A stretch of 64,000 bases of DNA from RUG11783 sp964599695 (GCA_964599695.1 CAZRGP010000006.1:1-64000); one strand, 5' to 3'; counted from the stretch's first letter, positions 17,858 through 26,953 are shown. Numbers and translations are program-made. Notes: generated from the sequence alone by a model not told the origin.

Positions 17858-19597
17858 CTACTTGAAAAGGCCTGCTCTTTCAAGTATCTCCACGATTTTT
17901 TCTCCCTTTGGTACCGAACTGAGGCTTTCTTTGGTCAATATTTTCAGCCGGATGGTTGCCACCAGATAGAACACGGCAGCTACTCCGATACTAAACAAAG
18001 TGCAGAATCTTCCGCTGTGGATCATGGAGAAACCTTCGTAGCAAAGGCGGGCAATAGCCCCTGTTGCGATACCTGCCGCAATAGGTTTGAGCAGCGTATC
18101 GACGTAGTTGATCCTCAATCCGGAGTAACGAAGCAGGAGTATCAGACCGACGATCCCGGTAAATGTGTAGCAGAACAGGTTCCCGAGGGGAGCCGCCTTG
18201 ATATTCAGTTCGGGGATAGAAATAAAGATGTAATTGGTCACGACCTTGATAACGCACCCGATGACCATGAGCTTGACTGGCACATCGATCTTGCCGATCG
18301 CCTGCAGCATCGTATTCACCGTGCTGGTGAGGCATGAAGTCACCGCCGCGACACCGAGGATGGTAAGCATGGGAGCAGCCAGCTGGGCCCCGACAGGCAG
18401 TGACGGATAGAGAAGATTCAGGAGCGGAAGAGCCATGAAAGCCATGCCGAAACCGGCAGGTGCTGCGATGAGCATGGTCGTGGAGAGCGTAAGTTCAACG
18501 CTGCGTCTGGCGCCTTCCATGTCGCCCCGGCTGTAAGAACCGGTGATGTGCGGAAGTGCACTGGTACCGAAGGTTGCCGTGATCGTGGGAACGAGATCAA
18601 ACAACGGCATTCCGTATCCGTACACCTCATACAGGTAGTTGGGGAGGTCGGTGATCTCCACATCGATCTTGCTGAACAGGCCGTGATGGGAGGCATACAG
18701 CGTCTCCAGATGGTTTTCGATGACGCCTGTCAGCCTTCTCAGAACCGTCGCGTTGTCGATAAGACTGGTGACCCTGAGAGCGATCGCGGAAAGGGCAAGC
18801 GGAAAGCCAAACCGAAGGATCTGCCTGCGGAGAACGTCGACACGTTCCGGATCCGGACTGTTGTCCAGCATATCCTGGGTGATCTCGGTCCCTCTCCGTT
18901 TGTAAATCACGAGCATGCACAGGTAACCCGCAAGGGTGGAAACTGTGACCGCGAAAATTGCGCCGGCCGCGCAGAATGAAAGGATGGAAGAGACTTCCGT
19001 AGCCTCTGTCTGCGGGATGCCCATAACGGTACCGAAAGTGTCATACTCACGGGAAAGATAATGATTGATGATGATAACAGCGGCGTAACCGAAGCCTGCC
19101 TTGAAGATCACTTCCACGACCTGGGATACGGCGGTCGGGACCATGTTGGAAAGTCCCTGATAGTATCCCCGGTAGGCGCTCATCAGACAGCTGAAAAGGA
19201 TCGAAGGTGCAACAGCAATAACCGCATAATAGCTTCCCGGATTCTGCATGAGCTCCTCTGTCAAAGGCTTCGCCAGGAGCATAAGGCCGCCGCTTCCGAC
19301 CACGCCGATGATCGAGAAGAGGAAAACTGCCTGCTTCTTCAGCTCAAGCACATCCTTATAACAGCCCTTCGCGGCATATCCCGCCACCAGTCTAGCAACT
19401 GCGGACGGGAAACCGGTCACTGCCACAGCATAGATCGCACTGTAAATATTGTAGGCAGTCTGATAGTAGCCCCAGCCGCCTCCCGCAAGTCGGGAGATCA
19501 GCGGGAACTTATAGATCAGACCAACCACCTTAACAACGGCTATCGCCAGAGTCAGCGTAAGCGCGCCTTCGGTTATCGTTTGTTTCTTACCAGCCAA
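17858..19597 (-). CDS. SpoVB/YtgP-type MOP superfamily lipid flippase
   Basis: This polytopic protein of about 579 residues has 12-14 hydrophobic segments and the typical start GALTLTLAIAVVKVVGLIYKF. It belongs to the oligosaccharidyl-lipid flippase group that includes SpoVB, YtgP and MurJ; in this group the cargo is usually lipid II or a related lipid-linked sugar. The TTG at 19597 is chosen because GGAG lies 6 bases upstream; a TTG 5 codons earlier is also in frame. In B. subtilis a homologue (yabM) heads the yabM-mazG-yabO-yabP-yabQ-divIC segment; here hup and rqcP come next, and mazG, yabP and yabQ are missing. Confidence 0.9.
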   Translation of the reverse strand: MAGKKQTITEGALTLTLAIAVVKVVGLIYKFPLISRLAGGGWGYYQTAYNIYSAIYAVAVTGFPSAVARLVAGYAAKGCYKDVLELKKQAVFLFSIIGVVGSGGLMLLAKPLTEELMQNPGSYYAVIAVAPSILFSCLMSAYRGYYQGLSNMVPTAVSQVVEVIFKAGFGYAAVIIINHYLSREYDTFGTVMGIPQTEATEVSSILSFCAAGAIFAVTVSTLAGYLCMLVIYKRRGTEITQDMLDNSPDPERVDVLRRQILRFGFPLALSAIALRVTSLIDNATVLRRLTGVIENHLETLYASHHGLFSKIDVEITDLPNYLYEVYGYGMPLFDLVPTITATFGTSALPHITGSYSRGDMEGARRSVELTLSTTMLIAAPAGFGMAFMALPLLNLLYPSLPVGAQLAAPMLTILGVAAVTSCLTSTVNTMLQAIGKIDVPVKLMVIGCVIKVVTNYIFISIPELNIKAAPLGNLFCYTFTGIVGLILLLRYSGLRINYVDTLLKPIAAGIATGAIARLCYEGFSMIHSGRFCTLFSIGVAAVFYLVATIRLKILTKESLSSVPKGEKIVEILERAGLFK

Positions 19598-19618
19598 TCC
19601 ATACTCCTGCAACCCAAA

Positions 19619-19650
19619 TGAGCCGGCGAACAGTATGGTTCACCGGCTCA
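19619..19650 (-). terminator. Hairpin after the zinc-ribbon gene
   Basis: TGAGCCGG and CCGGCTCA with partly paired inner bases GAAC/GTT form a long stem (19619-19650). The tail on the minus strand is short (ATTTGGG), so it may be a weak terminator before the flippase gene. Confidence 0.5.
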
Positions 19651-19668
19651 ACTGGTTAATTCATCAGT

Positions 19669-20223
19669 TTAGTCGAGCTCGACGCCACAGACCGGGCATA
19701 CTTTTGTTCCTGCCGGAAGGACCACGCCGCATACAGGGCAAGTGATCGTTGCTTCCTCAGCTTTATCCTCTACGGATTCGATTGCCTCTTCGATGCTGTC
19801 CTTGATCTCTCCGACGGTATCGACTGCTTTATCGACCTCTTCCTTCGCATCTTCAACAGTCTCTTCAACTGCTTCTTTTGCATCTTCGACGGCGTCTGCT
19901 ACAGCTTCTTTGGCTGCAAGAGCGGCTGCGCGCTTCTCATCAAGTGCTACGAGAGAAGCAGCTACGTTTTTCAGCTCATCGAGAAGGGAATCCTTGTCGC
20001 CTTCTTCACCGTTCACGACTTCATTGTAGACCATCTCGCCCAGTTTCTGGAAAAGGTCTTTCTGCTGACCTTTCAGTTTGAGCTCTTCGGCCTTGTCCTT
20101 ACCCTGATCGATCAGATCATTCGCTGTGTCCTTTGCGCTTTCAGCGAGATCAGAAGCGGTAGAGAGTGCGGACTCCCACAAAGCTTTGCCCTGTTTGGCA
20201 AGATTATCCAAAAATTCGCTCAT
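19669..20223 (-). CDS. Acidic coiled-coil protein with a C-terminal zinc ribbon
   Basis: I do not recognise a named family for this 184-residue protein. Residues 1-60 resemble stress-type helical proteins (ALSTASDLAESAKDTAND). Residues 100-155 are an Ala/Glu/Val/Lys-rich helix with irregular 11-residue spacing (DAKEAVEETVEDAKEEVDK). The C-terminus holds a zinc ribbon with two CPVCG knuckles 10 residues apart (about 160-180). No membrane segment or signal peptide is seen. Similar architectures are found in small cytosolic zinc-ribbon proteins of Clostridia without assigned role. It has its own promoter and a hairpin in the leader. Confidence 0.8.
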   Translation of the reverse strand: MSEFLDNLAKQGKALWESALSTASDLAESAKDTANDLIDQGKDKAEELKLKGQQKDLFQKLGEMVYNEVVNGEEGDKDSLLDELKNVAASLVALDEKRAAALAAKEAVADAVEDAKEAVEETVEDAKEEVDKAVDTVGEIKDSIEEAIESVEDKAEEATITCPVCGVVLPAGTKVCPVCGVELD

Positions 20224-20272
20224 TTTTTCTTCCTTTCATGAAGTTATAGTTTTTTTGTAAATGATTATCTGT

Positions 20273-20289
20273 AAAGGAGAAGCTCCTTT
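20273..20289. other. Leader hairpin in front of the zinc-ribbon gene
   Basis: AAAGGAG (20273-20279) pairs with CTCCTTT (20283-20289) within the first 30 bases of the predicted mRNA. It is not followed by T residues in the minus direction, so it is not a terminator for this gene. It contains a Shine-Dalgarno-like AGGAG and its complement. I see no function for it. Confidence 0.45.
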
Positions 20290-20302
20290 TTTTGCTATCG
20301 TC

Positions 20303-20331
20303 ATTATATCGAAGCGGTATTTCAAATTCAA
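20303..20331 (-). promoter_or_regulatory. Promoter of the zinc-ribbon gene
   Basis: On the minus strand TTGAAT (complement of 20326-20331), a 17-base spacer and TATAAT (complement of 20303-20308). The leader is about 70 bases with GGAAG before the ATG. Confidence 0.75.
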
Positions 20332-20369
20332 CAAATAGCAATAAAACTTCACATATCATTCACAGCGCA

Positions 20370-21308
20370 TTAACTTTCTCCTAGATCCAGGCCTCCGATA
20401 AATTCCCTGAGAAGCGAATCCGACGGCACGAGATCCATGGAGACCGAACCGGTCTTCCCGAAATTCTCCGCCAGTGTCCCGAGCTCGTCGCTAAATTTTC
20501 CGCCCTTTCCCTCGGTGAACATCTTTTCCAGATCCGCACCGTACAGACAAGGCTCATAGTCTAGGGCGGTGTTGAGAAGATAATCCGCGTCCGGTTTGAA
20601 GGGTTTGATCCACTTTTCTTCCCCTGCCATGATGTTTTTCCACAGCGCGAGGGTGCCCTCAGGGCTGTGTCCCCTGTCTCTTTCGTCCCGGATGATCCTT
20701 CTGGTGATCCTGAGATCGCGGGTCGCGATGACCCTCTTTCTGGACTCGTAATACTCCGTCCGCAGTCCCGCATAGATCTTGATCATCAGATCCGGATTCA
20801 CTCCTATGGACAGTTCGGGATTCAGCGCATGTATACCCTCGATGACCACCGCGGATGAGTCGTCCACCCGAACTTCTGTGGCGTGCGGCACCGACTTGTG
20901 CGTCACAAAATCAAACATGGGGATCCAGGTCGAGCCGGTAGTCGTCAGTTCATTCAGACATCTGTTCACCGCATCCACATCCAGTGCATGCAGGTGCTCG
21001 AAGTCCGGCTCCCCGTTCTTTTGCTTGGGGTAATCCTCCAGATTCTTGAAAAAGTTATCAAGGGAGAGAACGGAAGTCTTCTTTCCCAGCCGCGTCATCG
21101 AGCGGGCGAGGCGCTTGGAACTGGTGGTCTTTCCGCTCGCGGAAGGACCCGTGACAAGAACGACCGGCACGCCTGCCTCTACGATCTTCGCCGCGATCCC
21201 GTCTACTCTCTCCGAGTACTCCCTTTCGCACTCCTCCACATAGGAAGGCAAAAGGGACATTTCTTTCAGTTCCTGGATCTGTATCCTTTTCTTGTCTTCA
21301 AATACCAT
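20370..21308 (-). CDS. Uridine kinase-like nucleoside kinase
   Basis: This P-loop kinase of 312 residues has Walker A GPSASGKTT (near 56), a DNFFKNLEDYP motif like the uridine/phosphoribulokinase substrate loop, and EGIHALNPEL. It is the class often annotated as nucleoside kinase in Clostridia, a relative of uridine kinase with different flanks. The ATG at 21308 overlaps the end of hemZ by 11 bases; an ATG at 21260 with AGGA upstream is an alternative and would still retain the P-loop. It ends the MBL-hemZ-kinase operon. The exact nucleoside is not known. Confidence 0.85.
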   Translation of the reverse strand: MVFEDKKRIQIQELKEMSLLPSYVEECEREYSERVDGIAAKIVEAGVPVVLVTGPSASGKTTSSKRLARSMTRLGKKTSVLSLDNFFKNLEDYPKQKNGEPDFEHLHALDVDAVNRCLNELTTTGSTWIPMFDFVTHKSVPHATEVRVDDSSAVVIEGIHALNPELSIGVNPDLMIKIYAGLRTEYYESRKRVIATRDLRITRRIIRDERDRGHSPEGTLALWKNIMAGEEKWIKPFKPDADYLLNTALDYEPCLYGADLEKMFTEGKGGKFSDELGTLAENFGKTGSVSMDLVPSDSLLREFIGGLDLGES

Positions 21309-22752
21309 TCTTCTCGTAAAACTCCTTGATGTAGTTTTTTCTCTCCAGCATCTCGTCAAAACGGTCCAGATACTCCTGAGGATATTTCAGGTCGAAGACC
21401 CGCTCGATTAGATTCTTTCCGGGATCCAGGATCTTGGTCACCGCTCCGGCTCCGCAGGCGATGATCGACTGCACCTCATCCATGATAAAAAGATTGTACA
21501 GGCACTCATAGCCGGGCTTTGCGTACCCCGTGTTCTCCAGGCTGTCTACCGTGCCCTTCTGCCGGTACATGTAATACGGGAGATAGCCTGCTGCGGTGAG
21601 CACCTCCTCCGCATGATCCACCATCGCTGCCGCATCCGGAGAGAAGATCTCATCCTGATCCTCCCGCATCCGCGAGGCCCGCTTCAGCGTGAGTGCATGC
21701 ACCGTGATGTTCTCCGGTTTCAGAACTTCCAGCGCCCAGGTCATGCTTCTTTTAAAACTTTCCAGATCGTCCCCGGGAAGTCCCGCGATGAAGTCGGCGT
21801 TGATGTTGTCAAACCCGACTTCCCTTGCCAGCCGGTAGCAGTTTTCTATATCTGCGGCGGTATGTCTCCGTCCCACCCTTCTCAGCACCTCGTCGTTGCC
21901 GGTCTGGGGATTGATGGAGATCCTTGTCACTCCGGCAGTCTTCAGCACCTCGAACTTTTCCTTCGTTATGGTGTCCGGCCTTCCGGCCTCCACGCTGTAT
22001 TCTCCGTCAAGAGGCCGTTCAAAGTACCGGGCGATGGCATCGGTGAGCTGTTTCAGCTCCTGTGCATCCAGCACGGTGGGTGTCCCTCCCCCGATGTAGA
22101 CTGTCTGAAGTTTCAGGTCCAGGGAATGGACAAGCTCCGCTGTATATTCCAGTTCTCTGCAAAGCGCATCCAGATAAGGACGGATCAGCTTGCGCTCCTT
22201 TTCAGTGGATTTGGAAACGAAAGAACAGTAACTGCACCTGGACGGGCAGAACGGAACGGAAACGTAAAGGGAGTATCCCCTTTTCCGCACCTTTTTCCCC
22301 AGCTCCATCCCGGTCTCCGCGGTCATCCGGACCAGTCTGGCTTTCTCACTTGATACCAGGGCGTGATCCACAAGATAGTTCTGCGCCTCCTCCGGGCTCA
22401 TGCCGCCGCTGATCAGCCCTGCCGTATATTTGGCGGGTCGGACCCCGGTCATGATGCCGAAGGCAGGACGCTTTCCGGTAACTCCGGACAGGCATTCGAA
22501 CAGCAGAACAGACAGCTCGTATTCGATCTTCTTCGGATCGGAGGATGCCGTCACCTTTGTCTGTTCCTTGGACGCATTCCCGGTGCGGACCGCTGAGACC
22601 AGCGTGCTTCCGTCCGCATCAAAATAGGCAGCGCAGTATTCCTCCGGAAAACTTTCCGGAAGATCTTCTTCCACATCCACCTTCCAGAAGAACATCCGGG
22701 TGATGTTCTCCAGTTCATAGTGGTACTCGTTGTTTTTCAGGTACAGGATCAT
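21298..22752 (-). CDS. hemZ: HemZ-type radical SAM coproporphyrinogen dehydrogenase-like protein
   Basis: This 484-residue protein carries a radical SAM core with the cluster motif C-x3-C-x2-C in VPFCPSRCSYCSF (near 170), YIGGGTPT (near 218) and the HemN-like SINPQTGND region. The N-terminal 150 residues with GIMTGVRPAK are the hallmark of HemZ rather than HemN/HemW. HemZ is thought to oxidise coproporphyrinogen III without oxygen, but activity in this group is less proven. Its start overlaps the MBL gene by 4 bases. No other haem genes are nearby. Confidence 0.88.
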   Translation of the reverse strand: MILYLKNNEYHYELENITRMFFWKVDVEEDLPESFPEEYCAAYFDADGSTLVSAVRTGNASKEQTKVTASSDPKKIEYELSVLLFECLSGVTGKRPAFGIMTGVRPAKYTAGLISGGMSPEEAQNYLVDHALVSSEKARLVRMTAETGMELGKKVRKRGYSLYVSVPFCPSRCSYCSFVSKSTEKERKLIRPYLDALCRELEYTAELVHSLDLKLQTVYIGGGTPTVLDAQELKQLTDAIARYFERPLDGEYSVEAGRPDTITKEKFEVLKTAGVTRISINPQTGNDEVLRRVGRRHTAADIENCYRLAREVGFDNINADFIAGLPGDDLESFKRSMTWALEVLKPENITVHALTLKRASRMREDQDEIFSPDAAAMVDHAEEVLTAAGYLPYYMYRQKGTVDSLENTGYAKPGYECLYNLFIMDEVQSIIACGAGAVTKILDPGKNLIERVFDLKYPQEYLDRFDEMLERKNYIKEFYEKNGI

Positions 22753-23315
22753 TGCAGAAAAGGATTCCTCCGCAGTTCATTCATCAGAGAAGTTGTCTGC
22801 CCGTGGCCGGGCAGGACCAGGTAATCCCTGCCGATCGCACGGATCCTTTGGAGAGAGCGCTTCATCTGTTCCCAGTCACCTCCCGGAAGATCCGTTCTCC
22901 CGATGCTGCGGAAAAAGAGGGTGTCCCCGGCCAGCATGATATCATCCACCAGATACAGTACGCTCCCCTCGGTGTGTCCGGGAACCGCCAGGACACGGAA
23001 CACCATCCCGCCCAGCTTGATCTCTTGTCCGTCCTTCACCAGGTGATCCGGCTCAAAATCCAGGCGGTATGCGTCCTCTCCGGAGATCCACACCTCCGCT
23101 CCTGTCGATCTTCTCAATTCCTCGACCGCACCGGTGTGGTCGTCGTGACCATGAGTCAGGAGAATACCGGCGCACCCGAGCCCCTCTCGTTCCAAAGCGG
23201 AAAGAATGGCGTCCGGCTCATCGCCCGGGTCCACGACAACACAGTTTTTCCCGTCTTCTGTCAGGATATAGCAATTCGTTCCCAGCGGACCGACCACCAC
23301 GGATCCCAAGCGCAT
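22749..23315 (-). CDS. MBL-fold hydrolase, glyoxalase II-like (YcbL type)
   Basis: This 188-residue protein has the metal motif THGHDDHTG (residues 54-62), a following AVPGHTEGS and a final LPGHG with LAGDTLF between, the full metal ligand set of the glyoxalase II-like group. The short length without the C-terminal helical domain suits YcbL-type hydroxyacylglutathione hydrolase-like enzymes of unknown thioester substrate. A GGGGAGG site precedes the ATG. First gene of a three-gene operon with hemZ and the kinase. Confidence 0.9.
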   Translation of the reverse strand: MRLGSVVVGPLGTNCYILTEDGKNCVVVDPGDEPDAILSALEREGLGCAGILLTHGHDDHTGAVEELRRSTGAEVWISGEDAYRLDFEPDHLVKDGQEIKLGGMVFRVLAVPGHTEGSVLYLVDDIMLAGDTLFFRSIGRTDLPGGDWEQMKRSLQRIRAIGRDYLVLPGHGQTTSLMNELRRNPFLQ

Positions 23316-23340
23316 CCCATTTCCCTCCCCGTTTTTCTAA

Positions 23341-23368
23341 ATTCTAGCATAACTGCCCCTTTTGCGAA
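23341..23368 (-). promoter_or_regulatory. Promoter of the MBL-hemZ-kinase operon
   Basis: On the minus strand TTCGCA (complement of 23363-23368), a 16-base spacer and a TGC-extended TAGAAT (complement of 23341-23346). Confidence 0.65.
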
Positions 23369-23439
23369 ACCTGCGAAACACGTACAATATATGTGTGAAC
23401 CGTGCGGTTTTCCGCACTTTGAACGGAGATGATCCTGTT

Positions 23440-24138
23440 ATGCTGTATCCCAACATCCGGCGCGCCGAATTTCTTTCCCGTCCGAACCGCTTTATCGCGA
23501 ACGTCCTCCTGGAAGACGGGACGAAGGAGACTGTACATGTGAAGAATACAGGCCGGTGCCGGGAACTCCTCGTCCCGGGCTGCACAGTGTTCCTCTGCCG
23601 TTCCGACAACCCCTCGAGGAAAACGAAGTACGACCTGATCGCCACCGAGAAAAGGTGCGCAGACGGCTCTGCCCTTCTCGTCAATATGGACAGTCAGATC
23701 CCGAATGACGTCGCCGCCGAATGGCTGCCGCACTCGGGGATCTTTTCCGGAGACGCAGTATTTCATAGGGAATATACCCATGGAAACTCCCGGTTCGACT
23801 TCATGGTACAGGAAAGCGGCATGCAGTCTTTTGTGGAAGTGAAGGGGTGCACCCTGGAGAATGAAGGGATCTGCAGTTTTCCCGACGCGCCGACCGAAAG
23901 GGGCGTGAAACATGTCCGGGAACTGATCGCCGCGGTTCAGGAGGGACACGGAGCATACCTTCTGTTTATCGTGCAGATGAAGGGAATGCGCTATCTGGTA
24001 CCCAATGACGCAACGCATCCGGCTTTCGGCGAAGCAGTGAGAGAGGCACAAAAGGCAGGAGTGAAGATCCTCGCGGTCGAGTGTGACATCACTCCTCAAA
24101 GCATCGTCGCACTTCGTCCGATACCCGTTGTTCTTTAA
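23440..24138 (+). CDS. sfsA: SfsA family protein (DNA/RNA nuclease SfsA)
   Basis: This 232-residue protein matches SfsA across its length: RRAEFLSRPNRFIANV, VKNTGRCRELL, the PD-(D/E)xK-like core with RFDFMV and SFVEVKGCTLE (near 133), and FPDAPTERGVKHVREL. SfsA was named for sugar fermentation stimulation in E. coli and later shown to have nuclease activity in a related protein. The ATG at 23440 has CGGAG upstream. It lies 28 bases before the beta-glucosidase gene, possibly co-transcribed. Confidence 0.93.
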   Translation: MLYPNIRRAEFLSRPNRFIANVLLEDGTKETVHVKNTGRCRELLVPGCTVFLCRSDNPSRKTKYDLIATEKRCADGSALLVNMDSQIPNDVAAEWLPHSGIFSGDAVFHREYTHGNSRFDFMVQESGMQSFVEVKGCTLENEGICSFPDAPTERGVKHVRELIAAVQEGHGAYLLFIVQMKGMRYLVPNDATHPAFGEAVREAQKAGVKILAVECDITPQSIVALRPIPVVL

Positions 24139-24166
24139 CACAATCAAAAATATTAGGAGGCCCTTT

Positions 24167-26401
24167 ATGAATTATCCCGAGATCGTATCACAACTGACAC
24201 TGGAAGAAAAGATCAAACTGGTTACCGGCTACGGCAGCTGGCACACGTTCCCTGTGGAAAGACTGGGGATCGACTCGATCATGATGACCGACGGCCCGAT
24301 CGGTCTGAGAAAAGTGGACGAAGGCGAATCTGAAAGCCATGTGTCCATCTGCTTTCCTTCCGGCTGTCTTACTGCCTGCTCCTTTGACAGGGATCTCCTT
24401 GAAAAGATGGGCGAAGCGCTGGGCGAAGAATGTCAGGCGTATGAGGTCGGGATGATCCTCGGGCCTGCCGTCAACATCAAACGCTCCCCTCTTTGCGGCA
24501 GGAACTTCGAGTACTATTCGGAGGATCCCTACCTCACCGGCGAGATCGCCGCTTCCTACATCAAGGGCGTACAGAGCAAAGATGTGGGAACATCTCTCAA
24601 GCATTACATCATGAACAACCAGGAGTACCGCCGCATGTCCTACAACGCGGTGGTGGACGAACGCGCGCTGCGGGAGATCTACCTCGCAGGATACGAGACC
24701 GCTGTAAAGGAGAGCCAGCCTTACACCCTGATGTGCTCCTACAACCTGGTCAACGGAGAACACGCCAGCGAGAGCAAAAAGCTCCTGACCGACATCCTCC
24801 GGGATGAATGGGGATTCCGCGGAGCCGTCATCTCCGACTGGGGTGCAGTGCATTACCGCGACCGCGGCATCGCCGCAGGTCTTGACCTGGAGATGCCCGG
24901 AAACAACTGGGCGAACAAGGGGTTCATCACCCGCGCGCTGGCAGACGGAACGCTGACCATAGAAGAACTGGATACATGCGTCGACCGGATCATCACCCTT
25001 GTAAAGAGAGTCATAAAGCATCCGGCCAAATTTGAGTTTGAGAACGATCATGACCTCACCCGCAGGATCGCGGAGGAATCCATCGTCCTGCTGAAAAATG
25101 AAAAGAACATCCTCCCCCTCCGGAAGGAAGCCCATGTAGCGGTCCTCGGCGAGTTCGCCGTGAAGCCGCGGATCCAGGGAGGCGGCAGCGCATTCATCAA
25201 CTGCTACCGCGTCGATGTCACTCTGGACGAGATGAAAAAACTGGGCAATGTTACCTATTCAAAAGCTTTTCCCAGCGACAGCGACAAATGGGATCCCTCG
25301 GAGATCGAAGAAGCCCTCAAATGCGCAAGAAAAGCGGATGTAGCCGTCGTCATGGCCGGACTTCCCGACTCCTATGAGTCCGAAGGTTTTGACCGCACCC
25401 ACATCCACCTTCCCGAAGCGCAGAACACCCTCATTCAGAAACTGACAGCCGAAGGGATCCCAACCGTGGTGGTCCTGCAGAACGGAGCTGTAGTGGATAT
25501 GCCGTGGAAAGACTCCGCGGACGCCATCGTCGAGGCGTACCTTGGCGGTGAGGGATCCGGGACCGCTATCGCCAATGTCCTGTACGGCGAAGTGAACCCC
25601 AGCGGAAAACTCGCCGAGACCTTCCCGGTAAAACTGGAGGACAACCCATCATTCCTGAACTTCCCCGGAGACGGCTACAATGTCCCCTACGCGGAAAGCA
25701 TCTATGTCGGTTACCGTTACTATCAGAAAAAGAAGATGGACGTTCTGTTCCCCTTCGGATTCGGTCTGAGCTACACCACTTTCTCCTACAGCGATCTGAA
25801 ACTCAGCCGCAGCGAAATGAAGGACACCGATGATCTGACCGTCTCCTTCGATGTCACCAACACCGGTGACCGTTTCGGCAAAGAGATCGTACAGCTGTAT
25901 GTCTCGGACAAAGGAGATCAGACGGGAAGACCTCACCGCCCGGTCCGCGAACTGAAAGAATTCGCCAAGGTATCCCTGGAACCAGGTGAGACCAAGACGG
26001 TTTCCTTCACCCTGAAGAAGCGTGCTTTCGCGTATTACGAGGAACAGGTTAGCGACTGGATCGTTCCGACCTCCGATTACGCCATCGAGATCGGTGCTTC
26101 CAGCGAGGACATCCGGCTGGCGGGAACCGTAAAGATCACCGGAACCAGGGCGGTTCCTCTGAAGATCAGGCCGGATACGGTTTTCGGGCAGCTGCTGCGG
26201 GATCCCAGGACCCAGAAATACACCATGGACAACCTAATCAGCAAGCAATCCTCCGGCATCTCCTCCTTCCCGCCGGAAGCGATCGCCGCACTGATGGATC
26301 ACAACCCCATCCGCGGCCTGCGCAATTACGGAAATGAGAGCCCCGAGCGGGTAGACGAGATCATGTACGAATTGAAAGAACTTGTAGGCGACAAGGATTG
26401 A
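24167..26401 (+). CDS. GH3 family beta-glucosidase
   Basis: This 744-residue cytoplasmic enzyme (no signal peptide) has the GH3 N-terminal barrel with GRNFEYYSEDPYLTG and SLKHYIMNNQE (near 145), and the nucleophile Asp in AVISDWGAVH (near 224). The GH3 C-terminal domain starts near 300, followed by a fibronectin III-like domain (near 545-615). Members split terminal beta-glucosides, often cellobiose or plant glycosides. A strong TTAGGAGG lies upstream of the ATG. The last 80 residues (after VKITG) are an extra C-terminal region seen in many Clostridia GH3 enzymes. A clear terminator follows. Confidence 0.94.
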   Translation: MNYPEIVSQLTLEEKIKLVTGYGSWHTFPVERLGIDSIMMTDGPIGLRKVDEGESESHVSICFPSGCLTACSFDRDLLEKMGEALGEECQAYEVGMILGPAVNIKRSPLCGRNFEYYSEDPYLTGEIAASYIKGVQSKDVGTSLKHYIMNNQEYRRMSYNAVVDERALREIYLAGYETAVKESQPYTLMCSYNLVNGEHASESKKLLTDILRDEWGFRGAVISDWGAVHYRDRGIAAGLDLEMPGNNWANKGFITRALADGTLTIEELDTCVDRIITLVKRVIKHPAKFEFENDHDLTRRIAEESIVLLKNEKNILPLRKEAHVAVLGEFAVKPRIQGGGSAFINCYRVDVTLDEMKKLGNVTYSKAFPSDSDKWDPSEIEEALKCARKADVAVVMAGLPDSYESEGFDRTHIHLPEAQNTLIQKLTAEGIPTVVVLQNGAVVDMPWKDSADAIVEAYLGGEGSGTAIANVLYGEVNPSGKLAETFPVKLEDNPSFLNFPGDGYNVPYAESIYVGYRYYQKKKMDVLFPFGFGLSYTTFSYSDLKLSRSEMKDTDDLTVSFDVTNTGDRFGKEIVQLYVSDKGDQTGRPHRPVRELKEFAKVSLEPGETKTVSFTLKKRAFAYYEEQVSDWIVPTSDYAIEIGASSEDIRLAGTVKITGTRAVPLKIRPDTVFGQLLRDPRTQKYTMDNLISKQSSGISSFPPEAIAALMDHNPIRGLRNYGNESPERVDEIMYELKELVGDKD

Positions 26402-26405
26402 TCGC

Positions 26406-26444
26406 AAAAGGGAAACGAAGGAGCAACCTTCGTTTCCCTTTTTG
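26406..26444 (+). terminator. Terminator after the beta-glucosidase gene
   Basis: AAAAGGGAAACGAAGG (26406-26421) pairs perfectly with CCTTCGTTTCCCTTTT (26427-26442), the tail merging with the stem end. Confidence 0.92.
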
Positions 26445-26458
26445 TATTCCCCAATGGA

Positions 26459-26467
26459 TGGTATAAT
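26459..26467 (+). promoter_or_regulatory. Extended -10 promoter
   Basis: TGGTATAAT (26459-26467) without a good -35. The transcript would begin almost at the AGGAAGGAGG site, leaving a very short leader before the ATG at 26489. Confidence 0.65.
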
Positions 26468-26488
26468 GACAGGAAGGAGGACTGTAAC

Positions 26489-26923
26489 ATGGACGAGATC
26501 AACACCAGCGGACAAATCCAATCCCCTTCCGGCGGGACACAGGATGAGGTCGTTCAGCAGCTCATAAGGCAGAACGAACTGCTTTCCCAGCAGAACCGGA
26601 TGCTGCAGGAACTGATCGCGAAGACCCCCGACCGCAATGACGTCAACGCGGGTTTCAATGAGCAGCTCCGGCATCTGGACATCATCACGAAGGCCCAGAA
26701 GACGGAATCGCTCTTCGGATGGGTCAAATTCATACTGATCGCCGTTGCCGCCCTCGTTATGTTTTATTTCCTCTACCGCATCTGGGGTTATTTCGGCGCA
26801 CTGAACCAGACCCTGTCCAGATATGCGGAGCAATTCTCTTCCGCTTTCGGCGGTCTGGAAGAATCCCTGGGCCAGATCGAAGAATTCTTCTTCAAACTGA
26901 AGGAGTTCCTGCATCTTGGCTAA
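26489..26923 (+). CDS. Small single-pass membrane protein of unknown function
   Basis: This 144-residue protein is not of a family I can name. Residues 18-45 are Gln/Glu/Leu-rich (VVQQLIRQNELLSQQNRML), fitting a coiled coil. One transmembrane helix spans about 78-100 (FILIAVAALVMFYFLYRIW). A second amphipathic helix rich in Phe/Leu/Glu follows up to the end (EESLGQIEEFFFKLKEFL). The gene precedes the beta-CASP hydrolase by 30 bases and probably shares its transcript, so it could tether that enzyme or something else at the membrane; this is inference only. Confidence 0.75.
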   Translation: MDEINTSGQIQSPSGGTQDEVVQQLIRQNELLSQQNRMLQELIAKTPDRNDVNAGFNEQLRHLDIITKAQKTESLFGWVKFILIAVAALVMFYFLYRIWGYFGALNQTLSRYAEQFSSAFGGLEESLGQIEEFFFKLKEFLHLG

Positions 26924-26953
26924 ATCATCAACTAAAAGGAGTTCCCTGACAAA

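Noticed and set aside
20270..20296. Hairpin followed by T residues on the plus strand as a terminator
   Set aside because: No plus-strand gene lies upstream; it falls at the start of the zinc-ribbon transcript on the minus strand, so it was listed as a leader hairpin.
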